This document shows, in pieces, positions 27,062 through 36,840 of a stretch of 64,000 bases of DNA. Position 1 is the stretch's first letter, and every line of letters starts with the position of its first letter. The position numbers were made by a program, and so were the translations under genes. The notes under the pieces are model-generated. The model saw only the letters and a program-made list of their open reading frames with translations. It did no database searches and had not been told where the DNA came from. This stretch comes from Phocaeicola sartorii JCM 17136 = DSM 21941 (lineage in GTDB: Bacteria; Bacteroidota; Bacteroidia; Bacteroidales; Bacteroidaceae), in contig NZ_BAKM01000002.1 of NCBI RefSeq assembly GCF_000614185.1, positions 172,350 to 236,349 on the forward strand. The letters are read 5' to 3'.

Positions 27062-27886
27062 TTATTTCTTTTCAAACTCCCATACTTTGTCGTAGAACTC
27101 ATTGAAAGCATCTACGTAGGTATCGGCAGGCTGATAGTCGAGCACAGGCACACCGGATTCACGCGCGAACTTCATGACATTTTCGTTCACTTTCCCGCTG
27201 TTCTGTATCACGCCGTCGGAGTAAGCAATGGCCAGTTTGCAAAGCTCCTCGTAATTAGCCGGAGACTTGACGATACTTTCCACATCACTTTTTTCGATGC
27301 CTTTCAGCATGAGTTTTTCGGTCAGATTGCCTTCACAGTCCGATTTGAAATCATCTTCAAACACTGAGAATACCACTTTTGAGTCTCTGAATGACGGCTC
27401 GTCTTGATAAGCCTTCTTTATATAAAGAGGCACAAATGCGCTCATCCATCCTTGGCAATGGATAATGTCCGGACACCAGCGTAGTTTCTTTACTGTTTCC
27501 AATACACCGCGCGCATAGAAAATGGCACGCTCGTCATTGTCCTTGTATTCTACACCGTTTTCGTCAGCTACCATCTGGCGGTGCTGGAAATAGTCGTCAT
27601 TGTCAATGAAGTAAACCTGCATACGTGCAGCTTGGATAGATGCCACTTTGATAATCAGCGGATGGTCCGTATCGTCTATGATTAAATTCATGCCGGACAG
27701 GCGGATGACTTCGTGTAATTGGTTTCTGCGTTCATTGACATTGCCCCATTTCGGCATAAAAGTTCTGATTTCTCTGCCTTTTTCCTGGATAGCCTGAGGG
27801 AGATATCTTCCCATATTTGCCATTTCGGATTCGGGAACGTAAGGGGTAATCTCTTGTGTAATAAATAAAACTTTATTTGCCTTCAT
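27062..27886 (-). CDS. short starch/glycogen synthase-like protein (GT5 N-terminal domain)
   Basis: 274 aa, matching only the N-terminal half of bacterial glycogen synthase: KVLFITQEITPYVPESEMA, then DIIHCQGWMSAFVPLYIKKA. The usual K-x-G-G-L substrate loop is replaced by ESEMANMGRYLP, and the C-terminal nucleotide-sugar domain is absent. Conventional ADP-glucose synthase activity is therefore doubtful. The ATG at 27886 is chosen because a promoter ends at 27917, leaving a leader of about 26 nt. It is cotranscribed with the DUF4270 lipoprotein and divergent from panC. Confidence 0.75.
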   Translation of the reverse strand: MKANKVLFITQEITPYVPESEMANMGRYLPQAIQEKGREIRTFMPKWGNVNERRNQLHEVIRLSGMNLIIDDTDHPLIIKVASIQAARMQVYFIDNDDYFQHRQMVADENGVEYKDNDERAIFYARGVLETVKKLRWCPDIIHCQGWMSAFVPLYIKKAYQDEPSFRDSKVVFSVFEDDFKSDCEGNLTEKLMLKGIEKSDVESIVKSPANYEELCKLAIAYSDGVIQNSGKVNENVMKFARESGVPVLDYQPADTYVDAFNEFYDKVWEFEKK

Positions 27887-27916
27887 CTTAACTTTTTGTT
27901 GCTCATAATCATTTTG

Positions 27917-27949
27917 CAAAGATATAAAAAAATAGATGAGAGTGGCAAA
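27917..27949 (-). promoter_or_regulatory. promoter of the starch synthase-like/DUF4270 operon
   Basis: The minus strand has -33 TTTG (27946-27949), 21-nt spacer and -7 TATCTTTG (27917-27924). Confidence 0.75.
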
Positions 27950-27992
27950 AAACGGGGAATAATAATTCCTTATGATTTGTTAAGAGTCTGGT

Positions 27993-28147
27993 AATTAGGG
28001 ATTAGTGATTGCTGGTGAGTGGTTAATGCCTTGCGGAATCAAGCGGAAAATGGGGGAGAACAGGTGGTTGGCCGGTAGCCGATGAGGGTTCGTCGCACCA
28101 TATCCGCAGGGCATTGGCCACTCGTCACCAACCGGTCGTCCCTAATT
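27993..28147. repeat. 44-bp imperfect inverted repeat in the glgA-like/panC intergenic region
   Basis: Arms 27993-28036 and 28104-28147 are imperfect reverse complements (both ends read AATTAGGGA...TGCGG), around a 67-nt centre. The gap 27887-28237 holds this, the minus-strand promoter and probably the panC promoter. A similar AGTGRTTAATGCCT word occurs near 20005. Possibly a dispersed non-coding element. I see no ORF. Confidence 0.55.
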
Positions 28148-28237
28148 AAAATTCTTTTTTTTCTTCGTTATCTCCCAAATAATGGTTTACTTTGCAGCCG
28201 TTTTAAATGAAACTACTCAAACAAAAGAGATAAAAAG

Positions 28238-29086
28238 ATGAAGTTAGTTCAAACAATCAAAGAGCTTCAATCGGAGCTGGATGCCCTGCGCGGTGAGGGA
28301 AAGACGATAGGTCTGGTGCCTACGATGGGTGCGCTCCATGCCGGACACGCTTCGTTGGTGAAACGTGCTGTTGCGGAAAATGATGTAGTGGTGGTAAGTG
28401 ATTTTGTGAATCCTACCCAGTTTAACGACAAAAATGACCTGGTGAAATATCCGCGTACGCTGGAGGCCGACTGTGAATTGTTGGAGAAGGTGGGGGCGGC
28501 TTTTGTTTTTGCTCCGTCTGTGGAAGAGATTTATCCTGAGCCCGATACCCGGCAGTTCAGTTATGCGCCTTTGGATACAGTGATGGAAGGCCGTTTTCGT
28601 CCGGGACATTTTAATGGGGTATGCCAGATAGTGAGCAAGCTGTTTATGATTGTAAACCCTGCCCGTGCTTATTTCGGCGAGAAAGATTTCCAGCAGTTGG
28701 CCATTATCCGTGAAATGGTGAGACAGATGGGGTTCAACGGACTGGAGATTGTAGGCTGTCCTATCGTGCGTGAGGAAGACGGACTGGCATTGAGCAGCCG
28801 CAATGCACGCCTTTCCGCAGTGGAAAGAAAAAATGCGCTGAATATTTCGCAGACTTTATTTAAAAGTTGTACCTTTGCAAAATCTCATACAGTCGCTGAG
28901 ACTCAAAAATTTGTAGAAGATGCGATTGCCGCTGCTCCGGGCTTGCGTCTGGAATATTTTGAATTAGTAGATGGCGCTACTCTTCAGAAAATAACGGACT
29001 GGGAAGAGACGGATTATGCGGTAGGCTGCATTACGGTATTTTGCGGGGAGGTACGTTTGATAGATAATATAAAGTATAAGGGATAG
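28238..29086 (+). CDS. panC: pantothenate synthetase
   Basis: ATP-dependent condensation of pantoate with beta-alanine, 282 aa. The family signatures are [16 protein letters not shown] near residue 30 with the HAGH ATP loop, [18 protein letters not shown], and [15 protein letters not shown]. Clear cytoplasmic vitamin B5 enzyme, 21 nt upstream of panD, so pantothenate synthesis is grouped here. Confidence 0.96.
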   Translation: MKLVQTIKELQSELDALRGEGKTIGLVPTMGALHAGHASLVKRAVAENDVVVVSDFVNPTQFNDKNDLVKYPRTLEADCELLEKVGAAFVFAPSVEEIYPEPDTRQFSYAPLDTVMEGRFRPGHFNGVCQIVSKLFMIVNPARAYFGEKDFQQLAIIREMVRQMGFNGLEIVGCPIVREEDGLALSSRNARLSAVERKNALNISQTLFKSCTFAKSHTVAETQKFVEDAIAAAPGLRLEYFELVDGATLQKITDWEETDYAVGCITVFCGEVRLIDNIKYKG

Positions 29087-29107
29087 TGATCGTTAACCAT
29101 TCGAATT

Positions 29108-29457
29108 ATGATGATTGAGGTATTAAAGTCGAAACTCCATTGTGTCCGTGTGACGGAAGCCAATTTGAACTACATGGGTAGTATCACGATTGACGAGGAC
29201 TTGATGGATGCCGCCAATATGATTGCCGGTGAAAAGGTGCATATTGTGGATAATAACAACGGTGAGAGATTTGAAACTTATATTATTAAGGGCGAGCGCG
29301 GTTCGGGATGTATTTGTCTGAATGGAGCTGCCGCCCGGAAAGTACAGGTGGGTGACATTGTGATTATCATGTCATACGCATGATGGATTTTGAAGAAGCG
29401 AAATCGTTCAAGCCGACGGTGGTTTTCCCCGATTCGGCGATGAACAGAATCGTATAA
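29108..29457 (+). CDS. panD: aspartate 1-decarboxylase, frame interrupted
   Basis: Makes beta-alanine for PanC. It is a pyruvoyl enzyme, self-cleaved at the Gly-Ser of NYMGSITID to expose the pyruvoyl serine. The first reading frame stops after [11 protein letters not shown] at 29383, too short for PanD. Adding one base near 29380 (GCATG to GCATTG) continues as [19 protein letters not shown] and ends MNRIV at 29457, giving 116 aa, the normal family length. The premature stop is therefore most likely another one-base deletion in the sequence. Confidence 0.9.
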
Positions 29458-29525
29458 GGATATTTTTTTTGTTCGGTAATCCATAAGTCCGGTAGACGGG
29501 AGTCTGATACGGGCTTTATTGTTAT

Positions 29526-29560
29526 CCGCAATCATCCCACCGGATGATTGCGGTTTTTTT
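29526..29560 (+). terminator. panCD terminator
   Basis: Perfect twelve-pair stem CCGCAATCATCC/GGATGATTGCGG with a 4-nt loop and seven T. It touches the stop codon of the converging fbp gene. Confidence 0.92.
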
Positions 29561-31559
29561 AGATGGATTTCTCTTTGATCAGTCCTGTCCGGTAAGCCAC
29601 CAGCAGTTTCTTCAAGTCGTTGATCTGTGTCACCAGTTCCCGTCCCTTGTCGGTGTCTTTTACCATCATGCGCTGGGTGCTCATTTCCACTATCTGGGTG
29701 CTCGATTTGATATCCTGTCCTTCTTCAATGGCTTTTTGCATCGAGGTGAACGGTTCGTGCTGTACCAGTTGGAATCCGCGCGAATGATACACCAGCGTAT
29801 ATCCGGCAATTCCGGTTTCTGAATGATACGCTTTGGAGAATCCTCCGTCTATGACCATCATCTTGCCGTTTGCCTTGATCGGATTCTCACCTTGGATGGT
29901 TTTTACAGGTACATGTCCGTTGATGATATGGCGGTGTTCACCTATCACTCCGAACTCGTCCAGCAGCATGTCGCATACCTTTTCCTCATTGCGCAGACTG
30001 TAATAGTGGCCCTTCACTTCCTTGTGCAACTCTTTCTCTTTTAAGAAATAACGTTCGAAAGTAGCCATTTTGTCCTTGTCGAAAGCAGGGGAGTCTTTGC
30101 CGCACCACAAGTACCATACGTAGTCTACGGCAAATGGCCTGTCCTCGTTGTCCTCTTCAGCGAAGAAGGCGGTACGGATCAGGTGTCCCACCTTTTCCAG
30201 CAAGGCTTTCCCCTTATACATTTTTCCGGCTATGGACACGTCTTTCAGCGTACCGTCGGCATTCAGGGGGATGGAGGCGTGGAACAGCAGGTTCGAATTG
30301 CTCACCGTGTACATGCATCCGTAACGGAACAGGCAGCGGATGTGTTTTTTCAATTTCTCGCTGCTGACAAATGAACGGTGGAGCTTGTTCATGATCTCCC
30401 GTTCCTCGTCAGTCAGCTTATAAGGATCGGCAGGATCTACTGTAGGAAGAAAACTGTCTTTCAGTTCGTATTCCTGTCCGTCGGGCATGGTTATGACCTT
30501 GCGTCCGAAGTCTATACGGTGCAGCAGCATACGGTCGTCCATCCCGAAGTCGGGGCGGCGTCTGATAATCTCCGCTTCCAGTTTGAACTGGATAACGCTG
30601 ATCGCTTTATGCATCTGGCCTATCATGCGCAGTGTCTTGGCGTTGTAGGTGCAGTCCTCTTTCTCCACTTTCGGTCCGAACAGGGTACAGGGATCGTCGG
30701 CGTATGTTTCCATGGCAAAGGTGGCCAGGGGCAGGAGGTTGATGCCATATCCGTCCTCCAGGGCGGCCAGGTTTCCATAGCGCATGGCCAGGCGCAGCAC
30801 GTTTGCCATACAACAGTCGTTGCCGGCTGCGGCTCCCATCCACAGTATATCATGGTTTCCCCATTGCACGTCGAAATTGTGGTAATCGCACAGTATGTCC
30901 ATAATGCGGTGGGGGGCGGGGCCACGGTCGAATATGTCACCCAGCACATGCAGTGTGTCTATGGTGAGCCGTTGGATGAGGTTGCACAAGGCGATGATAA
31001 AGTCGTCGGCACGGCGTGTGGAGATAATGGTGCTGATGATGACATTAATATACGCCTGCTTGTTGGGAACCATCGAACTTTCATGCAATAGTTCCTGAAT
31101 GATGTACGAGAATTCTTTGGGAAGTGACTTGCGTACTTTGGAACGGGTGTATTTGGAAGATACATTCTGGCATACACGTACCAGCTGGTTCAAGGTAATG
31201 ACATACCAGTCGTCCAGCTCCGTTTCCACCGTTTTCACCAGATCCAGCTTTTGCTCCGGATAGTAAATCAATGTACAGAGTTCTTTCTTCTCACTTTCGC
31301 GCAACGTGTTGCCGAATATTTCGTTTACCTTTCTTTTGATGGCGCCGGAAGCATTCCGCAGCACGTGCTGGAATGCCTCGTATTCTCCGTGCAGGTCGGC
31401 CAGAAAATGCTCGGTACCTTTGGGCAGGTTCAGGATAGCTTCCAGATTGATTATTTCCGTACTGGCATCGGCTATAGTGGGGAAACTGTGCGACAGCAGT
31501 TGCAGGTATCGCATGTCTTCCTGTATGGTTTCCGGGGTAATTGAATTATAAGCGTTCAT
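29559..31559 (-). CDS. fbp: class 3 fructose-1,6-bisphosphatase
   Basis: 666-aa gluconeogenic phosphatase of the class 3 (Firmicutes/Bacteroidetes) type. The metal-binding phosphoesterase signatures are LADLHGEYEAFQHVL near residue 60 and HVLGDIFDRGPAPHRIMD with WGNHDILWMGAAAG near 210-240. The later region contains INGHVPVKTIQGENP. The length is normal for the class. It follows the transporter gene after 9 nt on the same strand. Confidence 0.95.
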   Translation of the reverse strand: MNAYNSITPETIQEDMRYLQLLSHSFPTIADASTEIINLEAILNLPKGTEHFLADLHGEYEAFQHVLRNASGAIKRKVNEIFGNTLRESEKKELCTLIYYPEQKLDLVKTVETELDDWYVITLNQLVRVCQNVSSKYTRSKVRKSLPKEFSYIIQELLHESSMVPNKQAYINVIISTIISTRRADDFIIALCNLIQRLTIDTLHVLGDIFDRGPAPHRIMDILCDYHNFDVQWGNHDILWMGAAAGNDCCMANVLRLAMRYGNLAALEDGYGINLLPLATFAMETYADDPCTLFGPKVEKEDCTYNAKTLRMIGQMHKAISVIQFKLEAEIIRRRPDFGMDDRMLLHRIDFGRKVITMPDGQEYELKDSFLPTVDPADPYKLTDEEREIMNKLHRSFVSSEKLKKHIRCLFRYGCMYTVSNSNLLFHASIPLNADGTLKDVSIAGKMYKGKALLEKVGHLIRTAFFAEEDNEDRPFAVDYVWYLWCGKDSPAFDKDKMATFERYFLKEKELHKEVKGHYYSLRNEEKVCDMLLDEFGVIGEHRHIINGHVPVKTIQGENPIKANGKMMVIDGGFSKAYHSETGIAGYTLVYHSRGFQLVQHEPFTSMQKAIEEGQDIKSSTQIVEMSTQRMMVKDTDKGRELVTQINDLKKLLVAYRTGLIKEKSI

Positions 31560-31568
31560 GGTTGTGAT

Positions 31569-33230
31569 TTATATAAAAAACATGAGTATTAGTTGGGCTA
31601 TAATGACCCGGCTGAACATGGACAGCGGATATACGGTGGCATAACTCACCGCCGGATTGTCGCCGGGTAATGTATCATTGGCATAATTCAAAGCCATGGG
31701 GTTTGCCATGCTTCCACACAGCATGCCACAGGTGGTGCCGAAGTCGAGGCGGCTCATGCGGAGCGCTACCAATGCCATGATGACTACCGGAATAAAGGTG
31801 ATGGCGAAGCCCGCTGCTATCCAGATGGCTCCTTCGGGGCGCATCACGGTCTCGAAGAAATGTGCGCCGGCGTCCAGTCCCAGGCAAGCCAGATAGAGGG
31901 ACAGCCCGATGCCGCGCAGCATCAGGTTGGCGCTCCGGGTAGTATAGGTCACCAGATGGAAGCGGGGGCCGAAGCATCCGATGAGGATTCCCACTACGAT
32001 AGGCCCGCCCGCCAGACCTAATTTTACGGGAGTGCTGATGCCGGGGATGGCCACGGGGATGGAGCCCAGTATCAGCCCCAGCACGATGCCTATAAAGATG
32101 GCGGCAAGATTGGGGTCTTTCAGTGTCTTGGCCGTATTGCCCAACACTTTTTCCACATTCTCTATGGCTTTGGCTTCTCCCACCACGGTCAGCCGGTCGC
32201 CCAGCTGGAGGACCAGTCCCGGTGTGGCCAGCAATTGTACTCCGCTACGCATCACCCGGCTGATGTTGATGCCATAGCTGTTGCGCAGGCGCAGGGAACC
32301 TAGCTTTTTCCCGTTTATTTCGGGGCGGCTGATAACGATATGTTTGGAAATCAGTTGGCTGTCAATAGCGTTCCAGTCTATGTCTTCTTTGTTCCAGTCC
32401 TGGCTTTCCTGTTCGCCGAACAGAATGGTCAGCGAGGGGGCGTCCTTCTCGGTGGTGATGACCAGCAGGCGGTCGTTCTCTTTCAGGATCTTTTCCGAAG
32501 TGGGGATGCTCACCGCGCCTTCCCGCCACAAACGGGAGATGACAAATTTGGGATAGCTCAATAAGGCCACCTCTTTTATGCTTTTATTGAAAATGGCGGG
32601 GTTGTGCACCTTGAAAGTGGCAATGAATGTCTGGTTGGTGTCCTCGTGTTCGTGGGTGTCGATGTCCGAGGGGCGGACGAACAGCTTGCGCACCAGCAGC
32701 ATGGCCAGAATAACACCTACCACCCCCAGCGGATAGGTTACGGCGCAGCTCAGTGCGGCACCGCTGGAGGGTTCGCCCATTTGTTTCAGTGTCTGTTGGG
32801 CGGCACCCAGGGCCGGGGTGTTGGTTGTGGCTCCGCAAAGGATGCCCACCATGTCGCTCATCGGTATGCCTCCCAACTTGCTGAAAAGTACCGTCATGAC
32901 CGTACCTGTCAGAATGACGCCCATGCCCAGCATATTGAGCTGTACACCGCCTTTACGGAATGAGCTGAAAAAGCCGGGACCTACTTGTAGCCCTAGTTCG
33001 TAGACAAAAAGTACAAGCCCGAAACTTTCAGCATAATTCAGCATGTCCGGGTTGATTGAGAATCCCAGGTGTCCTGCCAGAATACCGGCGAAAAAGACGA
33101 AGGTGACTCCCAATGAAATGCCAAACAGGTGGATTTTGCCTAAGCCAAGCCCGGCGGCAATGATAATCGAGAGGATGACAACCGCCTGTAAAGGCGTATG
33201 TTCAAAAAATAAGCTATTTAACCATTCCAT
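31569..33230 (-). CDS. AspT/YidE-like transporter with TrkA-C domains
   Basis: About 553-aa inner-membrane protein of the aspartate-alanine exchanger (AspT)/YidE-YbjL duplication group. Two membrane halves, each with about five helices, contain the repeated MCGxxxNTPALGAAQQ- and GMLCGSMANPMALNYA-like motifs. They surround two cytoplasmic TrkA-C domains (about 200-370). The substrate is not known; dicarboxylates or amino acids are typical. The ATG at 33230 is preferred over 33263 because it sits 5 nt behind a -7 box and starts MEWLNSLFFEH like relatives. Confidence 0.85.
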   Translation of the reverse strand: MEWLNSLFFEHTPLQAVVILSIIIAAGLGLGKIHLFGISLGVTFVFFAGILAGHLGFSINPDMLNYAESFGLVLFVYELGLQVGPGFFSSFRKGGVQLNMLGMGVILTGTVMTVLFSKLGGIPMSDMVGILCGATTNTPALGAAQQTLKQMGEPSSGAALSCAVTYPLGVVGVILAMLLVRKLFVRPSDIDTHEHEDTNQTFIATFKVHNPAIFNKSIKEVALLSYPKFVISRLWREGAVSIPTSEKILKENDRLLVITTEKDAPSLTILFGEQESQDWNKEDIDWNAIDSQLISKHIVISRPEINGKKLGSLRLRNSYGINISRVMRSGVQLLATPGLVLQLGDRLTVVGEAKAIENVEKVLGNTAKTLKDPNLAAIFIGIVLGLILGSIPVAIPGISTPVKLGLAGGPIVVGILIGCFGPRFHLVTYTTRSANLMLRGIGLSLYLACLGLDAGAHFFETVMRPEGAIWIAAGFAITFIPVVIMALVALRMSRLDFGTTCGMLCGSMANPMALNYANDTLPGDNPAVSYATVYPLSMFSRVIIAQLILMFFI

Positions 33231-33234
33231 ATTG

Positions 33235-33264
33235 CAAAGATAGTACTTTTTTAAGTTCTGCAAA
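33235..33264 (-). promoter_or_regulatory. promoter of the AspT-like gene and fbp
   Basis: The minus strand has -33 TTTG (33261-33264), 18-nt spacer and -7 TATCTTTG (33235-33242). The start codon is 5 nt behind the box, which predicts a leaderless message. Confidence 0.6.
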
Positions 33265-33313
33265 TGATAAATAGGGATTTATGGATGGGACGCTATTTAT
33301 CTCGTTCTATAAA

Positions 33314-34105
33314 TTATTTCTTCTCCTCCAGCCATGCGTCAATCAACTTTCTGGCCAGGCTCAGTTTCTTGGGTATTTCCGGCAGATTGTCTTTGGTATA
33401 GAAAGCGCCGGCATTCAGTTCCTCTTGTTGTAGCTTGATGTTTCCGCTTTCATAATCGGCGGTGAAGCCTATCATGATTCCGCTGGGATAAGGCCACGGC
33501 TGGCTGCCGAAATAGTTCAGGTTTTTGATGTGCAGTCCTGTTTCCTCCAGCACCTCGCGGTGCACGCATTCCTCCAAGGTCTCGCCCGGTTCAAGAAAGC
33601 CGGCTACCAGGCCGTTGAAAGTTCCCCGGAAGTTGCGGGCGTGAACCAGTAGTATGCTGTCTTCCCGGCGTATCAGTACGATGATGGCGGGGGAGATGCG
33701 CGGATAGATTTCCTGACGGCATTGCGGGCATTTCTTCGCGATGGGCGAGATCTGCACGGTAGGCACGCCGCACATGGGGCAGTAACGGCTGTTCTTGTCC
33801 CAGTTCAGTATCTGGAAGGCTTTTCCGCCCAGGTTGTATTCCTCCCAAGGCAGTACGTCGTATGAACTCCGGAGGTCCATCATCAGGTGGCGGTCATTTT
33901 CGCTGCCGGGCACCGGGGCGTGTACGGAGAAAGTCCGGGCGGTGTGTCCTTCTATCTCTCCGATGGTGTGGATGGTGCTTCCCACCGGAACGGGCATGGG
34001 TGGCTCCGTTCCGAAAGGTATGGTGTATTTTCCGTTCTTTTTCTCGATCAGCAGCTGGTCCTTGTAAAAAACGAACCAGCCGCAGGTTTCTATATTCTCT
34101 TCCAT
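33314..34105 (-). CDS. nudC: NAD+ diphosphatase / RNA decapping hydrolase NudC
   Basis: 263-aa Nudix hydrolase that cleaves NADH and can remove NAD caps from RNA. A zinc ribbon (CPMCGVPTVQISPIAKKCPQC) precedes the Nudix box (GFLEPGETLEECVHREVLEE). The NudC signature SQPWPYPSGIMIGF follows. The ATG at 34105 (MEENIETC) fits relatives. An alternative ATG at 34132 directly abuts the tex stop, so the two genes are likely one operon. Confidence 0.92.
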   Translation of the reverse strand: MEENIETCGWFVFYKDQLLIEKKNGKYTIPFGTEPPMPVPVGSTIHTIGEIEGHTARTFSVHAPVPGSENDRHLMMDLRSSYDVLPWEEYNLGGKAFQILNWDKNSRYCPMCGVPTVQISPIAKKCPQCRQEIYPRISPAIIVLIRREDSILLVHARNFRGTFNGLVAGFLEPGETLEECVHREVLEETGLHIKNLNYFGSQPWPYPSGIMIGFTADYESGNIKLQQEELNAGAFYTKDNLPEIPKKLSLARKLIDAWLEEKK

Positions 34106-34132
34106 GTTCTTTCTCTTTTTACCTTGTTGCAT

Positions 34133-36261
34133 TTATTGATCTACTCCTTTCATGGTGAGTTGGATACGTTTTCGTTCACGGTCTATGCCCATCACTTTCA
34201 CCCGTACATGCTGATGGATGCTGACTATGGTGGTGGGGTCGCTCACGAATTTGTCGGCCAGTTGCGATACATGCACCAGTCCTTTCTCTTTGATTCCTAT
34301 ATCCACAAAGCAGCCGAAGTTTGTAATGTTGTTCACAATGCCGGGCAGTTCCATTCCTTCGGTCAGATCCTCCAGGGTCTTCACGTTCTTGTCGAATTCA
34401 AAGACTTTGATTTGCTGCCGCGGGTCGCGTCCCGGCTTGTCCAGTTCCTGCATGATGTCTGTCAGGGTGGGGAGGCCCACTGTGGGGGTGACGTATTTCC
34501 GGATGTCGATGCGGCTGCGCAGTTCTTTATTCTTGATCAGTTCGTCCACGGTGCAGTGCAGGTCTTGAGCTATCTGTTCCACTATGGGATAGCTTTCGGG
34601 ATGCACGGCCGAGTTGTCCAGCGGATTCTTTGCTTGTGGGATACGCAGGAATCCGGCGCATTGTTCAAATGCTTTCGCTCCCATCCGGGGTACTTTCAGT
34701 AACTCCTTGCGTGAGCCGAAGGGACCGTTTTCGGTGCGGTAGTCCACAATGTTCCGGGCCAGGGTGGGGCCCAGTCCCGATATATAAGTCAGCAGATGGT
34801 GGCTGGCGGTATTGAGGTTCACGCCTACCAGGTTCACGCAACTTTCCACCGTCTGGTCCAATGATTTTTTCAGTAAAGTCTGATCCACATCGTGCTGGTA
34901 TTGTCCCACTCCGATGGATTTGGCGTCTATTTTCACCAGTTCGGCCAGCGGATCCATCAGCCGGCGGCCAATGGAGACGGCTCCTCGCACGGTCACATCG
35001 TATTCGGGGAACTCGTCGCGGGCGGTCTTCGAGGCCGAGTAAATGGAGGCTCCGTCCTCGCTTATGACAAATACTTGCAATTTGCGGTCATAGCGTTGTG
35101 AGGTGATGAATTGTTCGGTCTCGCGGCTGGCGGTTCCATTGCCTATGGCGATGGCCTCTATCTGATATTGCTCTACCAGTTTCACGATGCTGCGCGATGC
35201 CTGTGCGTATTCGTTTTTGGGCGGGTGCGGATAAATGGTCTCGTTGTGCAGCAAGGCGCCCTGGGCGTCCAGGCAGACTATTTTGCATCCGGTGCGGTAG
35301 CCGGGATCGACTCCCATCACCCGTTTCTGTCCCAAAGGGGGAGCCAGCAGAAGCTGTCTCAGGTTTCCTGCGAAGACACGGATAGCCTCCTCGTCGGCTT
35401 TCTCCTTGCTCAAGGCCGAGAATTCGGTTTCGATGGAAGGTTTCAGAAGCCGTTTGTATGCGTCGCGCACCGCCTCGCCTACCTGGCGGCTGCATTCGTT
35501 GTTGCCGCGGACGTACATTTGTTCCAGCCGTCCGGTGCATTCTTCGTCATCGGGCTGATGCTCACTTTCAGCAGTCCTTCCGCCTCTCCCCGGCGGATGG
35601 CGAGCAGGCGGTGGGAGGAGCAGCGTTTCAAGGGTTCGCTGAAATCGAAATAATCGCGGTATTTGGCGGCTTCTTCCTCTTTGCCTTTCACCACTTTGGC
35701 GGTGATGACAGCCTGTCGGAAAAACTGGTTGCGCAGTTGGTTGCGGGCGCGTTCGTCCTCGTTTACTTGTTCGGCTATGATGTCTCGTGCGCCTTTCAGT
35801 GCCTCCTCTTCGTCTTTCACATCTCCTTTCACAAAAGCAGAGAGGCGGCTGTCCAGATGATTCTCGCGTTGCAGCAACAGTAAGGTGGCAAGCGGTTCCA
35901 GTCCTTTTTGCCGTGCCGCTTCGGCGCGGGTTTTCCGTTTCGGCTTATAGGGCAGGTATAGGTCTTCCACTTCGGTGGCATCCCAGCTTTGTTCAATGCG
36001 TTTGCGCAATTCGTCGGTCAGTTTGCCTTGCTCTTCTATGGTGGAAAGAATGGTTTCTTTTCGTTTGGCCAGTTCGCACAACTTGTCATTGCGGTCTTTT
36101 ATCTCGCCTATTTGTACTTCGTCCAGTCCTCCGGTCGCCTCTTTGCGGTACCGGCTTATGAAGGGGATGGTGGCTCCTCCGGCCAGCAGGGATAACGTGT
36201 TATCTACTTGATGTACGGAAACCTTCAGGGCCGTGGCAATCATTTTATTGAATAATTCCAT
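34133..36261 (-). CDS. tex: Tex-like RNA-binding transcription accessory protein, frame interrupted
   Basis: 709 aa after correction. The Tex layout is present: N-terminal helices (GATIPFISRYRKEATGGLDE), a YqgF/RuvX-like nuclease fold (VMGVDPGYRTGCKIV), helix-hairpin-helix pairs (YISGLGPTLARNIVDYR), and a C-terminal S1 RNA-binding domain (MELPGIVNNITNFGCFVDIG). The frame breaks at 35552-35554, where CCC should be CCCC. The corrected text reads SISPDDEECTGRLEQMYV. The start at 36261 follows a -7 box at 36286-36293. Confidence 0.93.
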
Positions 36262-36285
36262 GTTTTGTTGTTTTCTTTTAGTGTG

Positions 36286-36293
36286 CAAAGGTA
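36286..36293 (-). promoter_or_regulatory. -7 box of tex
   Basis: TACCTTTG on the minus strand, about 20 nt of leader before the ATG. No good -33 box. Confidence 0.5.
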
Positions 36294-36360
36294 TAAAAAA
36301 GGTCTGGGTTTACCGTATAAAACGGGTGTATTTCTGCAAGGAAAAGAATCGGAACGGGGT

Positions 36361-36840
36361 GTTTCAGGGTCCACAAGGTCCAGGGTCCATCTATGCGGTT
36401 TTCTGGACCCTGGGGAGATAACTAAGTTGTTGATGTATAGAGTTTTGAACCAAACAAAGTGCATAGGCGGGAATTGGGCCTCCTATGTTTGGTAAAAAGT
36501 CGTTGATGGAGCTTCATCGGTAGGCTTGCGGATTGGTGTTTTGATAGTGATTGTCAGGTCTTTTTGATGGTCGGTATGGATTGTTACGGGCCGGCCTGGA
36601 GGGGTGCTCGGATTCTTTATTCTTAGAATTATTTATACATACTATCTCTTGTGAAATCCGGTCATAGTGTTGGACGTTCTAAGTTTGCATGCATCTGTTC
36701 TTCTTATTTCCCAAATATTTATTTGTTGCTTTTATGCTTTTGTAACATGTTGACTGTTAGTTGAGTAATGCCTTGTTGATGACTTCTTTTGGGTTCAAAT
36801 AACCGCATAGATGGACCCTGGACCTTGTGGACCCTGAAAG
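36361..36840. repeat. 400-bp segment bounded by 39-bp inverted repeats, possible invertible element
   Basis: The left arm 36362-36400 and right arm 36801-36839 are perfect reverse complements over 39 bp. Each arm holds three spaced copies of GGTCCA/TGGACC. The left arm also folds with adjacent bases (36380-36389 with 36404-36413). The 400-bp interior has no convincing ORF. It has a second hairpin (CCAAAC 36450-36455 with GTTTGG 36487-36492, and ATAGG with CCTAT inside it) and a lone TAAGTTTG at 36680-36687. The element lies between tex and the GH2 gene. It could be an invertible regulatory segment or a remnant of a dispersed repeat. No recombinase gene is nearby. Confidence 0.6.
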
